A DNA stretch of 64,000 bases from an uncultured Ruminiclostridium sp. (GCA_910579265.1 CAJTTE010000001.1:62001-126000), one strand, 5' to 3'. Counted from the stretch's first letter, positions 36,594 to 45,096 are shown. Notes: generated by a model not told the origin, from the sequence alone. Made by a program: numbers and translations.

Positions 36594-37475
36594 AAATTTC
36601 GGTTTGTCGTGAAAACTTAAATTGCAGTAAATCGGAACTTGCGTATGGGAAGTATTGTGCGCGTATTATAGACGCTTCTGTTTTTAAAGTATATAAGCTT
36701 TTCTAATCTTTATTACATGATCCATAAAATTACAAGCATGCTGTAGTAATATTACGGGTTAGCTGCTGTTTATGCGAATCACTCAACAGTTTTAGGAGAG
36801 CGGCAGTATGCGTCTTAAATTTTATCCCCGAAAACATAGGGAATAAAGACAAATTTCTCGTAAGAAATAATTAATCTATTAAGCATCATGTTTCGGAATA
36901 TATGAAAGGAATGAGAATAAGCAGTGGTTTTTTGATGCTTCGAAGAAACGGACTAATGAAAATCAGGGGTTATGAAAAAAAGCATTCGTTGATATGTTAT
37001 AACAAGGCATATATCAAAAAAGCCTTTTGATTATTTTTTTTAAGTATCAGGAGCTATCTGAAGAGCCGTAAATTGCACAATTACTACTGACTGCGGACGC
37101 TATCCGCGTCAAAGAATGCCGATAGATATCCCAAAAGGATAACTGCAAAATGCGCTCGTATTTCTTCGCTTTTTTCCTTGAAATTGCTATGCTTTAAGTT
37201 TAATTCTAAAGTTTTGCTTTCAGATATGCTCTAATATCAGGAATTTCTGAAAGGTAGGTATTCGCACGATTTATATATAATGCTACCGCCTTTTCATTAA
37301 AATTGTTCGAAATAACCTCTATTTTTATGCTTTTTCCTTGAAAATAGCACGCTTCATCGGAGTTTTACACAGTTGATCTATTCAGATTCGTTATAGTTTG
37401 TACTCTGTCGTTGTTTTAAAATAATCATAGGTAAAATCGGGATACATATTGAGTTGTATTTTAAAGGAGCGATAA
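36594..37475 (+). other. 882-bp intergenic region with repeats, after GNAT gene
   Basis: No convincing gene is present. It contains a weak terminator-like stem (AAGGC 37004-37008 with GCCTT 37022-37026, then an A/T stretch ending in T8), repeat copy B (37050-37232, inverted) and a degenerate further copy of the repeat core near 37329-37353. Short open frames of 12 and 42 codons lack good ribosome sites or recognisable sequence. Confidence 0.5.
37050..37232. mobile_element. Dispersed repeat family, copy B (inverted, MITE-like)
   Basis: Read on the minus strand it carries the same ordered words as copies A and C: GAGCATATCTGAAA at the start, TTCAAGGAAAAAAGCGAAGA, TTATCCTTTTGGGATA, GCATTCTTTGACGC, then CAGTCAGTAGTAATTGTGC. 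The plus-strand ends GGAGCTATCTGAA (37050-37062) and TTTCAGATATGCTCT (37218-37232) are imperfect terminal inverted repeats. TATCAG occurs at both flanks (37045-37050, 37235-37240), a possible but unproven target duplication. Confidence 0.6.
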
Positions 37476-37934
37476 TTGAAAAGAATTGATAAAATTTTAG
37501 ACAACAAAGAAAACATAAATATTGATTTTGCAGTTCATGTTAAAAATCAGAATGAATTGAAGGATTTGATCGAAATTTTGCAAAAGCATGGATTTAAGAT
37601 TGAACTTAATCTGTTTGATGAAAATTTGAGCATATGGATGTTTAGAGTTGCACAGGAAGATAAATATGATACCTGCTTCAGAATAAGAAACCGTGAGAAT
37701 GATAAATGTGTAGCGTGGAATCCTTCAATCGAACACTGGCGATCGTACTGCAGGGATATAATCGAGCTTGAAAACGGTGAAATTGTTTTTAACGAAGGAG
37801 CATATACTCAGCAAGCCGCCGAAACGGAAGCGGATAAAATTATTTCGGATATTGCACAGGGCAGTTATCTGAAAAAATTATACGGTGATATGACAAGGGA
37901 GCAAATTATTTATAGTTTGCTTCATAACAGATAA
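37476..37934 (+). CDS. Uncharacterised 152-residue protein
   Basis: No family is recognised. The gene begins with TTG (37476) behind a good AAAGGAG. The protein is soluble, charged, with alternating strand/helix character; aromatic-rich WNPSIEHWRSYCRD lies near 87-100 and a helical C-terminus follows. It lies 62 bp upstream of hisA, same strand. Good ribosome site, length and codon-like composition support a real gene. Confidence 0.65.
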   Translation: MKRIDKILDNKENINIDFAVHVKNQNELKDLIEILQKHGFKIELNLFDENLSIWMFRVAQEDKYDTCFRIRNRENDKCVAWNPSIEHWRSYCRDIIELENGEIVFNEGAYTQQAAETEADKIISDIAQGSYLKKLYGDMTREQIIYSLLHNR

Positions 37935-37996
37935 ATGTACACCTTATCCGACGTATTATATACAGCTGAAAAATACAAATAAAAGGAAGGATAAAT

Positions 37997-38734
37997 ATGA
38001 TAATTCTACCTGCAATAGACATAAAGGACGGAAACTGCGTAAGACTATTTAAAGGCGATTTTGCAACGGTCCACAAGGTTGCCGAAAGCTATATGGATAC
38101 CGCCAGAAGCTTTGAAGAGGCGGGCGCAAGCTGGATACATATGGTTGATTTGGACGGGGCAAAGGAAGGAAAACCGGTTAACGGTGATATTTACCTTGAC
38201 GTTGCAGAAAATACCGGGCTTAAAGTAGAAGTAGGCGGCGGCATTCGCAGCCTTGAAACTGTGGAATATTATATTTCAAGGGGTATTTCCCGGGTCATTT
38301 TAGGTTCCGTTGCTTTAAAAAATCCACAGATAGTAATTGACGCCGTTAAAGAGTACGGTGAAAAAATATCGGTGGGTATTGACGCTAAAAACGGCACGGT
38401 GGCGGCGGAGGGATGGCTTGAGAATTCACAGGTGAATTATATAGATCTTTCTTTGGAAATGATCAGGACGGGAGTTCGAAATATTATTTTTACCGATATT
38501 TCCAAGGACGGTACTTTGTCGGGGGTAAATAAAGAGCAATTGTCGGCGCTTAAAAATGCGGCGGGGGATAAATGCGGCATTACCGCCAGCGGCGGTGTGC
38601 ATGATATGGAGGATATAAGGATTTGCAAAAAAATGGGCTTGTACGGGGCTATTTGCGGCAAGAGCATTTATTCGGGAAGCCTTGATCTTGCCGAGGCGGT
38701 ACAATATGCAGGCAGAGACGAAAAAGATGCGTGA
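37997..38734 (+). CDS. hisA: Phosphoribosylformimino-AICAR ribotide isomerase
   Basis: HisA carries out the Amadori isomerisation of ProFAR. The 245-residue (beta-alpha)8 barrel keeps the catalytic pair: D8 in AIDIKDG and the second Asp in GIDAKNG near 128, with phosphate-binding GGGIRS near 80 and SGGV near 198. AAGGAAGG precedes the ATG. Its stop overlaps the start region of the following HD-domain gene. Confidence 0.95.
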   Translation: MIILPAIDIKDGNCVRLFKGDFATVHKVAESYMDTARSFEEAGASWIHMVDLDGAKEGKPVNGDIYLDVAENTGLKVEVGGGIRSLETVEYYISRGISRVILGSVALKNPQIVIDAVKEYGEKISVGIDAKNGTVAAEGWLENSQVNYIDLSLEMIRTGVRNIIFTDISKDGTLSGVNKEQLSALKNAAGDKCGITASGGVHDMEDIRICKKMGLYGAICGKSIYSGSLDLAEAVQYAGRDEKDA

Positions 38735-39293
38735 CGATATAATAAAATTTTTGCAGACGGAGGTCAAAAGCCGCTGTGAAAAAGAAAGCAACTTTTTCGG
38801 TATAGGGTGTTATTATCACATTTGCGCGGTTGTTAAAAACGCCGTATTTCTTGCCGAAAAATACGGAGGAGATGTGGAAGCGGTGACAATAGCGGCATGG
38901 CTTCACGATATCGCCTCCGTCACCGATTATTCTTTGTACGAAGAACACCATATTCACGGAGCGAAGATAGCGGAGAAAATACTAAGGAATTTTGAATACG
39001 ACAAAATCGAGCTTGTGAAAAAATGTATTCTTAATCATAGGGGAAGCAGACCGAACGAAAAGATAACTATTGAGGAAATGTGTATTGCAGACGCGGATGC
39101 AATATCGCATTTTGATTCCGTGCCGTCGCTGTTTTATCTGGCATATGTAAAGCGTGGATTAAATATAGGAGAAGGAACTGAGTTCGTGCGTAGAAAGCTT
39201 GAGCAAAGCTTCGGCAAGCTTTCGGAGGATAGTAAAAGACTGTATTTTGATAGATGCAGCCAGGTTATGCGGATTATAGGAACATCCAACTGA
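38706..39293 (+). CDS. HD-domain phosphohydrolase between hisA and hisF
   Basis: This 195-residue HD-domain protein shows the first His in CYYHICAVVKNA, the HD doublet in AAWLHDIA near 61, a His in YEEHHIHGAKIA near 73-84, and DADAISHFD near 122. Start choices are ATG 38706 (behind GAGG) or ATG 38727; both overlap the hisA 3' end. hisF follows after 14 bp, so it is tightly embedded between two consecutive pathway enzymes. The substrate is unknown; a phosphatase role in histidine synthesis is possible but unproven. Confidence 0.82.
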   Translation: MQAETKKMRDDIIKFLQTEVKSRCEKESNFFGIGCYYHICAVVKNAVFLAEKYGGDVEAVTIAAWLHDIASVTDYSLYEEHHIHGAKIAEKILRNFEYDKIELVKKCILNHRGSRPNEKITIEEMCIADADAISHFDSVPSLFYLAYVKRGLNIGEGTEFVRRKLEQSFGKLSEDSKRLYFDRCSQVMRIIGTSN

Positions 39294-39307
39294 AGGGAGA
39301 GTAAACA

Positions 39308-40066
39308 ATGCTTGCAAAAAGAATAATACCTTGTCTTGATGTAAGAAACGGCAAGGTGGTAAAGGGAGTAAATTTTGAAGGAATAAAGGAAGTGGGCGAC
39401 CCAGTAGAGTATGCCGAGGAGTATAACAGGCAGGGAGCCGACGAGCTTGTTTTTTATGATATTACCGCTTCCGCAGAAGGAAGGGGGCTTATGCTTGATG
39501 TTGTCCGTGAGACAGCCAAAAGGGTGTTTGTTCCTCTTTGCATCGGCGGGGGTATTGCAACTATAAATGATTTTCGCGATACGCTGAGAGCGGGAGCGGA
39601 TAAGGTTTCTGTCAATTCTCAGGCGCTTAATAATCCGGAGCTTATAAACGAAGCAGCTAAGATATTCGGCAGTCAGTGCGTTGTTGTTGGTATCGATGCA
39701 AAGCGTGACGGCAATGGCGGTTATACCGTTTATAAAAACGGCGGCAGGGTGGATATGAAAATCGAGCTTGGAAAGTGGGTAAAAGAAATAGAGCGGCGTG
39801 GAGCGGGCGAGATATGCCTGAACTCTATGGATGCCGACGGAACCCGAAACGGCTTTGATAAGGAAATGTTGCATTATGTATGCGGCTTGGTAAGCATTCC
39901 CGTTATTGCCAGCGGAGGAGCGGGGAAGCTGTCTGATTTTTCGGAGGTGTTGGAGGAAACAAAGGCTTCTGCGGCTTTGGCGGCTTCGCTGTTTCATTTC
40001 GGGGAGCTTACGGTGGGAGAGGTTAAAAAAGATTTGATCAGCCGCGGGATAGCGGTCAGAAATTAG
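39308..40066 (+). CDS. hisF: Imidazole glycerol phosphate synthase, cyclase subunit
   Basis: HisF uses ammonia from HisH to make imidazole glycerol phosphate and AICAR. The 252-residue barrel has catalytic D11 in CLDVRNG and the second Asp in GIDAKRDG near 130, plus GGGIAT and ASGGAG phosphate loops. The stop codon (TAG, 40064-40066) shares its last base with the left terminus of a MITE-like element, so the insertion abuts or even supplies the stop. Confidence 0.96.
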   Translation: MLAKRIIPCLDVRNGKVVKGVNFEGIKEVGDPVEYAEEYNRQGADELVFYDITASAEGRGLMLDVVRETAKRVFVPLCIGGGIATINDFRDTLRAGADKVSVNSQALNNPELINEAAKIFGSQCVVVGIDAKRDGNGGYTVYKNGGRVDMKIELGKWVKEIERRGAGEICLNSMDADGTRNGFDKEMLHYVCGLVSIPVIASGGAGKLSDFSEVLEETKASAALAASLFHFGELTVGEVKKDLISRGIAVRN

Positions 40067-40197
40067 AACGTGTTCTTATGTGAATAAACGCAGGTCTTTT
40101 TAGGCATCTTTTGCCCTCTGCTTCGTCAAGAACTTTTGAAATACATGGGAAAAAATCTGCGCAAAAATCATCACATTTATTCTATGAGAACAGGTTC
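40066..40197. mobile_element. 132-bp MITE-like element next to hisF
   Basis: The left terminus GAACGTGTTCTTATGTGAAT (from 40066) and the reverse complement of the right terminus GAACCTGTTCTCATAGAATA (from 40197) match at about 20 of 24 positions with one gap. The interior is non-coding. The same locus shows no second copy, so multicopy status is untested. Confidence 0.55.
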
Positions 40198-40257
40198 TTA
40201 AATTTCAAGTTAAAATATTGCAAAAAAAATAAAATATTATCAAAGTGAAGGAAAAAA

Positions 40258-40788
40258 TTGAAAAACATTGATTTAAATAGGTTGTCCGCAATAAAAGAGA
40301 TTGTGGATAAGGATAAACAGTTCAGGATCATGTACATTACCGAGATTGACTCATATTTTATGGCAATTATTATATGGTGGGCCGTTGCCTATGAAAGATA
40401 TTACAAAATAGAAAAAGATGACTATGAGCTATACTTATCCGATAAAGATAAATTTTATGAGAAATTCCGAAGAGAGCTCAGTAAGGATCCGTCGGTTTGT
40501 TTTACCGAAAATTTTGCGGGTGCGCCTTCATTAAGAGATTATGACGGCCGGCCGGATTTTCAGAATTCATACCCTGTACCGCAGGGTATGACCAATCCTT
40601 TTCAGCATTTCGGCTATGAAGACGGAATCTTCTACGCACATATTGTATGGGAAAACGGGGAAATTTATGTTCCGCCCGTTCAAGCATTAAAAAACGGTGG
40701 GGATCATGAATATCCGCTAAGGGAAAGATGCGAGCTGATAAGAGATATAAACGGCCGACCGATTTGTTATAAACTGAAAGGCAAATAA
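40258..40788 (+). CDS. Uncharacterised 176-residue protein
   Basis: No family is recognised. The TTG start at 40258 is preceded by GAAGGA. The sequence is rich in aromatics, with a hydrophobic stretch FMAIIIWWAVAY near 34-45 and a Pro/Gly-rich middle (YPVPQGMTNPFQHFGYEDG near 102-120). Charged residues elsewhere argue for a soluble protein. It is separated from the flavoprotein gene by 2 bp, indicating co-transcription. Confidence 0.65.
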   Translation: MKNIDLNRLSAIKEIVDKDKQFRIMYITEIDSYFMAIIIWWAVAYERYYKIEKDDYELYLSDKDKFYEKFRRELSKDPSVCFTENFAGAPSLRDYDGRPDFQNSYPVPQGMTNPFQHFGYEDGIFYAHIVWENGEIYVPPVQALKNGGDHEYPLRERCELIRDINGRPICYKLKGK

Positions 40789-40790
40789 AT

Positions 40791-41339
40791 ATGAATGCAT
40801 TAGTAATGAATTGCAGTCCTGTAAGAACCGGCGCTACAGCCGAAATAGCACGCATAGTTTCGGAATCTCTGAAGAATAGGTACATTGTTAGAAATATATG
40901 TATTGACGATTTTAAAATCGATTTTTGCAAGGGATGCAGAGCTTGTCACAATACGGCTGAATGCGTTCAGCATGACGATGTTGATAAAGTAATAGGATAT
41001 TATGAATGGGCGGATATAATAGTTTCAGTTGCGCCGTCATATTGGGCTGATATTCCGGGACAGTTCAAGGCATTTATTGACAGATGTACGCCATGGTGTA
41101 ATACACATGAACCCCATGCCATAATAAGCAGCGGTAAAAAAGGTTATTCGATAGCTTTAAGAACAGGACCGAGTATGAAAGAATGTGATCGTATCATTGA
41201 AAGCATCGAGCATTTTTACGGGCATTTGGAAATCGAGTGCTGCGGCAGGTTGGGATTATGTTCCGTTGAATATAAAGAAGCGGTGAAAGAACACATAGAT
41301 GAGCTTATGTGTTTTTGCGATAATATAAAAAACGGATAA
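40791..41339 (+). CDS. Flavodoxin-fold oxidoreductase, iron-sulfur flavoprotein-like
   Basis: This 182-residue protein has the NADPH-dependent FMN reductase/flavodoxin fold, with the FMN phosphate loop NCSPVRTGAT at 7-16. A compact cysteine motif C-x2-C-x2-C-x5-C (FCKGCRACHNTAEC near 44-57) resembles the cluster site of archaeal and clostridial iron-sulfur flavoproteins. APSYWADIPGQFKAFIDR near 82-99 is the typical dimer/flavin segment. A redox role with FMN and possibly a [4Fe-4S] cluster is inferred; the partner is unknown. Confidence 0.82.
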   Translation: MNALVMNCSPVRTGATAEIARIVSESLKNRYIVRNICIDDFKIDFCKGCRACHNTAECVQHDDVDKVIGYYEWADIIVSVAPSYWADIPGQFKAFIDRCTPWCNTHEPHAIISSGKKGYSIALRTGPSMKECDRIIESIEHFYGHLEIECCGRLGLCSVEYKEAVKEHIDELMCFCDNIKNG

Positions 41340-41355
41340 GCGGAGAAATTGATTA

Positions 41356-41817
41356 ATGAATATTGAACAAATAAGTGACAAATCCGAAAAAGAAACCATA
41401 ACCAGACATATACTGGAAGCTTTGACGGAATGGTTTGAAATTTCTCAGGCGAGAGAAGAGTATATTTCCGGCAGCAAGGATCAAATAATGCTTGCCGCAA
41501 AGGATAAAGAGAATCCTATAGGATTTATTTTATTGAAGGAAACGGGCAGAGATACCGTTGAGCTTTCTGTAATGGGAGTGCTGAAGCAATTTCATCGTCG
41601 CGGGATAGGAAGGAAGTTATTTAATGCGGCAAGAATAGTTGCCTGCGAAAACGGTTATTCTTTTATGCAGGTCAAGACCGTTCAGATGGGGAAATATAAG
41701 GAATACGACGTGACCAATCTTTTTTATCTTAGCCTCGGTTTCAAAGAATTTGAAGTTTTTCCCACGCTTTGGGATGAGAATAACCCATGTCAGGTATATG
41801 TAATGTCATTAAAATAA
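41356..41817 (+). CDS. GNAT-family N-acetyltransferase
   Basis: This 153-residue acetyltransferase shows strand VELSVMGVLKQFHRRGIGRK near 72-90 as the acetyl-CoA motif (R-R-G-I-G-R), then FMQVKTVQMGKY and YLSLGFKEFEVFPTLWDENN near 127-145. The last segment is typical of a large uncharacterised GNAT subgroup in Clostridia. The substrate is unknown. It sits 16 bp after the flavoprotein gene. Confidence 0.82.
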   Translation: MNIEQISDKSEKETITRHILEALTEWFEISQAREEYISGSKDQIMLAAKDKENPIGFILLKETGRDTVELSVMGVLKQFHRRGIGRKLFNAARIVACENGYSFMQVKTVQMGKYKEYDVTNLFYLSLGFKEFEVFPTLWDENNPCQVYVMSLK

Positions 41818-41862
41818 TGATTTTGCAAGTGTTTTTTACTTTTTAAAAGGAGGTATTGTTTT

Positions 41863-42483
41863 TTGAATACAGGATCGCTGCCATTTTGGGAGGAGACATA
41901 CCGCAATGATCAGATAAATACATTTTCCTCGGAGCCTAATGCAACTATCAAGGAATTTGAGCACTTACTGAATAAACGGTCGAGAATAATCGATATAGGC
42001 TGCGGCGAGGGTCAGAATGCTTTTTATTTTGCAAAACAGGGATATTGTAATGTTGATGCATTTGATATATCGGAGCATGGGATAGCAAAATTAAAACGGC
42101 GGTGTAAAAATGAAAACGTAAAAATAAACGCCTTTACCTCTGATCTTATAGCATACAAGTTTGAACACATGTATGATCTGATCATGTGCTTCGGAACCCT
42201 TCATTTTGTAAATAGATCGGATTGGAAGGATTTTATACTCAGAGCTAAAGCAGATACTGATAAAGGCGGCATCCACATTATGCAGATTTTTACCGATTCG
42301 GTGCCCGCATCGGAGGATATCGCGCCGTTTGCGATCGGTCTTGCCAAGGATGAGGAAATAAAGGAATTGTATAAGGATTGGGAAATTTTGCAGTTCAAGT
42401 CATATACATTCGAGGATGAACACCCCGGAGTTCCTAAACATTTACATTCGTCAAACAAAATAGTTGCCAGAAGGCTTATATAA
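41863..42483 (+). CDS. Class I SAM-dependent methyltransferase
   Basis: This 206-residue protein has the SAM-binding motif I IIDIGCGEGQNA near 41-52 and motif II VDAFDIS near 64, with LIMCFGTLHFV near 107-117. The TTG start at 41863 follows a strong AAAGGAGG. It resembles TehB-like small-molecule or tellurite methyltransferases in layout, but the substrate cannot be set from sequence. Confidence 0.82.
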   Translation: MNTGSLPFWEETYRNDQINTFSSEPNATIKEFEHLLNKRSRIIDIGCGEGQNAFYFAKQGYCNVDAFDISEHGIAKLKRRCKNENVKINAFTSDLIAYKFEHMYDLIMCFGTLHFVNRSDWKDFILRAKADTDKGGIHIMQIFTDSVPASEDIAPFAIGLAKDEEIKELYKDWEILQFKSYTFEDEHPGVPKHLHSSNKIVARRLI

Positions 42484-42538
42484 ACGTTATTTTGCTGTTA
42501 TCGCGAAAACACGATTATTGTACATAAGGAGAATATTT

Positions 42539-42817
42539 ATGTCGGATTTGATGTCAATGATCAATATCGGCAAGGAAATGGAGAGAAAGCTTAAGGCCGT
42601 AGGTATAGATACGCAGGAAAAGCTCATCGAAACAGGTTCTAAGGAGGCTTTTCTCAAGCTTCGGGAAACATATCCCAATGTTTGCTTGGTGCATTTATAT
42701 GTGTTGGAGGGAGCAATCAGCAATACGGAATATAACGAGTTACCTGAGGAAAAGAAAAAAGAGCTGAAAAGGTTCAGCGATTCATTAAACGGCAAAGGCC
42801 CGGATAAGAAAAAATAA
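42539..42817 (+). CDS. Stand-alone TfoX C-terminal domain protein
   Basis: This small 92-residue protein matches the TfoX/Sxy C-terminal helix-hairpin-helix domain (NIGKEMERKLKAVGIDTQEK at 9-28, then GSKEAF and YPNVCLVHLYVLEGA). I start at ATG 42539 because ATAAGGAG precedes it; a longer in-frame ATG at 42464 lies in the methyltransferase gene. The TfoX N-terminal domain is absent, so the competence role of full TfoX should not be assumed. Confidence 0.78.
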   Translation: MSDLMSMINIGKEMERKLKAVGIDTQEKLIETGSKEAFLKLRETYPNVCLVHLYVLEGAISNTEYNELPEEKKKELKRFSDSLNGKGPDKKK

Positions 42818-42843
42818 ACCGCCTTTTGGAGGAATGTGTAAAA

Positions 42844-43473
42844 TTGCTGTTATTGCACAACTATTTGAATAATCCATGTGGTACTTCAAGTATTCCGTAT
42901 TGGAAGCAAAAGGAGACTGCTGTTCCGAACAATATGAAGATAATCCATGAAAAGGATTATAATTGCGAAGCATATAAAGATTATATTGACGAGCCTTATT
43001 TTCGGTTATATCATAATATGAAAAAAATCCAATATGAGGCTTTAAGCGGAGTTGACATTGTTTCGGGAATATCCGATATAGGGGAATTTGTCAGACTTAT
43101 TAATGAGAGCTATAACGATTTGACGGTTTCAAAAGAGCAGTTGGAAGGATATCAAAGAACTTCCGTTTTCCGTTCCGATTTGTGGATTACACTAAAGGAC
43201 AAGAATAGCGGAAAGATTATTGCAGGCGGAATAGCCGATTATGACAGAGAATGTGGAGAACTGATTTTAGAGTGGATACAGGTTTTACCTTCTTATAGGG
43301 GGCGTGGGTACGGAAAGTCGGTCGTGAATTGCTTGCTTACAAAAATGAAAGGCACAGCGAAGTTTGCCACTGTTTCAGGAAAAATAAATAATTCGACTAA
43401 TCCTGAGATTTTATATAGAAAATGCGGTTTTACTGGTAATGATATTTGGCATATCCTTATCAAGAAAGGATAG
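42844..43473 (+). CDS. GNAT-family N-acetyltransferase
   Basis: This predicted 209-residue acetyltransferase starts at TTG 42844 behind TTTGGAGG. Its C-terminal half has the acetyl-CoA motif LEWIQVLPSYRGRGYGKSVV near 142-161 (R-G-x-G-Y-G-K), while the first ~65 residues are not assigned. The Nudix gene follows after 4 bp. The substrate is unknown. Confidence 0.77.
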   Translation: MLLLHNYLNNPCGTSSIPYWKQKETAVPNNMKIIHEKDYNCEAYKDYIDEPYFRLYHNMKKIQYEALSGVDIVSGISDIGEFVRLINESYNDLTVSKEQLEGYQRTSVFRSDLWITLKDKNSGKIIAGGIADYDRECGELILEWIQVLPSYRGRGYGKSVVNCLLTKMKGTAKFATVSGKINNSTNPEILYRKCGFTGNDIWHILIKKG

Positions 43474-43477
43474 ATAA

Positions 43478-43978
43478 ATGGATAATGATATTTTATTTAA
43501 AACAGATGAATTTATTTTTTCTTACCGAGTTGCGGGTGTGCTTATTCAAAACGGAATGATCCTGCTTCAAAAGCCCGTCAACGACGGTTATTCTCTTATA
43601 GGCGGCCATATTAAAAAATTTGAAACGGGCAAAGACGCTTTGAAAAGGGAGTTTATGGAGGAGCTTCATGTAAAGATAGATGTGGATAGCCTGTTTGCGG
43701 TTGTGGAAACCTTTTGGCTTTGGGGAAAAACGCCCTGTCATCAGCTTGGCCTATATTATAAAATTCATTTGCTTGATGATGTTATCCCGCTTGAAGGTTC
43801 TTTTTTCGGATATGACGAATTGGGCGGGAAACAGATTGATATGGAATTTTGCTGGATAGCGCTTGAAGAGCTGAAAAACGGCTTGGAGCTGTATCCGTCG
43901 GAGTTGATACCGTTTATCTTGGATGATAAGGGAAAAACGGTGCATTTTGTTTCAAATCAAATCAACGTAGATGAATGA
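43478..43978 (+). CDS. Nudix hydrolase
   Basis: This 166-residue protein has an intact Nudix box from GGHIKKFE near 42 to KREFMEELHV near 65, flanked by strands typical of the fold. The substrate is unknown. It is the second Nudix gene within the histidine locus and follows a GNAT gene by 4 bp. Confidence 0.85.
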   Translation: MDNDILFKTDEFIFSYRVAGVLIQNGMILLQKPVNDGYSLIGGHIKKFETGKDALKREFMEELHVKIDVDSLFAVVETFWLWGKTPCHQLGLYYKIHLLDDVIPLEGSFFGYDELGGKQIDMEFCWIALEELKNGLELYPSELIPFILDDKGKTVHFVSNQINVDE

Positions 43979-44101
43979 TATGGCAAATTCAGGTATAAAG
44001 GCGGTTTTCTCAAAGAATATTGAAACAGTCCGGAAAACAGTAACGGAATGTAAAAAAATATAACAATAGGCGCTGTGATTTGAGCAAAACCAAGATTTTA
44101 A

Positions 44102-44341
44102 ATGAAAAACAGTTTATCGGATATACAGGAGAAGGCTATTACGGTATCTGCTTCGAAACCTTTCAGCGGCTGGGGGTTATATATAGAAAACAACAACATA
44201 AATGGACACCGGACGGGCGTTTTTATTGAATCGGGCGAGGATACGCAAATAGCTTTTACGGAAAATTTATCGGCAAAAAATTTTTATGAAGCCTTTTATG
44301 AATGCTTATTTGAAAAAACAGCAGGCTGTGTTTATTTCTGA
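44102..44341 (+). CDS. Short uncharacterised protein, doubtful start
   Basis: An open frame of 79 residues ends in FYEAFYECLFEKTAGCVYF, with alternating strands that look protein-like in the C-terminal two thirds. No ribosome site precedes ATG 44102. A second frame (TTG 44080 to TGA 44229, 49 residues) overlaps it and has a weak AGG upstream. The real product may use either frame, or the locus may be a frameshifted gene. Confidence 0.35.
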   Translation: MKNSLSDIQEKAITVSASKPFSGWGLYIENNNINGHRTGVFIESGEDTQIAFTENLSAKNFYEAFYECLFEKTAGCVYF

Positions 44342-44383
44342 TTTAAAAAAGGCATTGTTATAAAAATAACTGGAGAAATAAGG

Positions 44384-44746
44384 ATGAAAATAAATAAAAT
44401 TGAAAAAAACGGCGTATTATGCGCCGTAATTGAAAGCAATGAGAAGGTTATAACTGATGTTCAATCAGCTGTCGATTTGCTTGTGACCGTTAATTATGAG
44501 GTCGGAACAAAAAATATTATAATAGATAAAAAGCTTATCAACGAGGATTTCTTTATTTTAAGCACAGGATTTGCAGGTGAAGTGCTGCAAAAATTTATTA
44601 ATTATGGCGGTCGCATAGCAATATACGGAGATTATTCTCATTATACAAGCAAGCCGCTTAAGGATTTTATCTACGAGAGCAATAAAGGGAAGGATATTTT
44701 CTTTGCTTCTTCAAGGGAAAATGCTTTGGAGCTTTTGGGAAGATGA
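44384..44746 (+). CDS. DUF4180 domain protein
   Basis: This 120-residue protein matches the DUF4180 pattern recalled for Bacillota proteins: IIIDKKLINEDFFILSTGFA near 46-65, GEVLQKFINYG, and KPLKDFIYESNKGK near 90-103. The function is unknown; the family resembles SpoIIAA/STAS-like small proteins in size. A ribosome site (GGAG) lies 10 bp upstream. It sits in the run of small genes before hisI. Confidence 0.72.
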   Translation: MKINKIEKNGVLCAVIESNEKVITDVQSAVDLLVTVNYEVGTKNIIIDKKLINEDFFILSTGFAGEVLQKFINYGGRIAIYGDYSHYTSKPLKDFIYESNKGKDIFFASSRENALELLGR

Positions 44747-44772
44747 TTTAAAAATAAATGGAGTAAGGATAT

Positions 44773-45096
44773 GAATATCAGAACTTAGCAATGACAACAT
44801 TAAATCCCGGGCTTGATAAAAAAGATGTTCTTATTAACGGTGTTATGGGATTATGCGGTGAATCCGGAAAAGCCATCGATATTGTAAAAGACATTTGGCG
44901 CAGAGGGTATTCACTTGATACAGAGCATCTTTCAAAGGAGCTTGGGTATATTGCCTGATATCTTGCGGAAACCGCAACGGGTATCGGATATGACTTGGAG
45001 AGTATTCTGCAAATAAGCATAGATAAGCTTAAAAAGCGTTATCCGGAAGACTTTTCCGCCGAAAAGTCCATTAGCCGCCGGAATAATGACAAATAA
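44773..45096 (+). pseudogene. MazG-like nucleotide pyrophosphohydrolase, broken
   Basis: The plus-strand frame from GAA 44773 reads EYQNLAMTTLNPGLDKKDVL then INGVMGLCGESGKAIDIVKD, a clear MazG-like protein. It is interrupted by TGA (44956-44958) exactly where the family has Trp (IAxYLAE, usually IAWYLAE), then resumes to KKRYPEDFSAEKS and a natural TAA at 45094-45096. At the 5' end the ATG at 44771 is out of frame with EYQNLAM. With two lesions, it is probably inactive, a recently decayed nucleotide-pool enzyme. Confidence 0.8.

Noticed and set aside
36902..37030. 42-codon open frame in the gap after the GNAT gene
   Set aside because: No ribosome site, no recognisable sequence, and it runs into the weak terminator-like hairpin; most likely chance.
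44956..44958. TGA read as Trp (recoding) in the MazG-like gene
   Set aside because: Other genes in the window use TGG for Trp and TGA as a normal stop (for example dnaI-like, hisA and xylA), and the 5' end is also broken, so a pseudogene is simpler.
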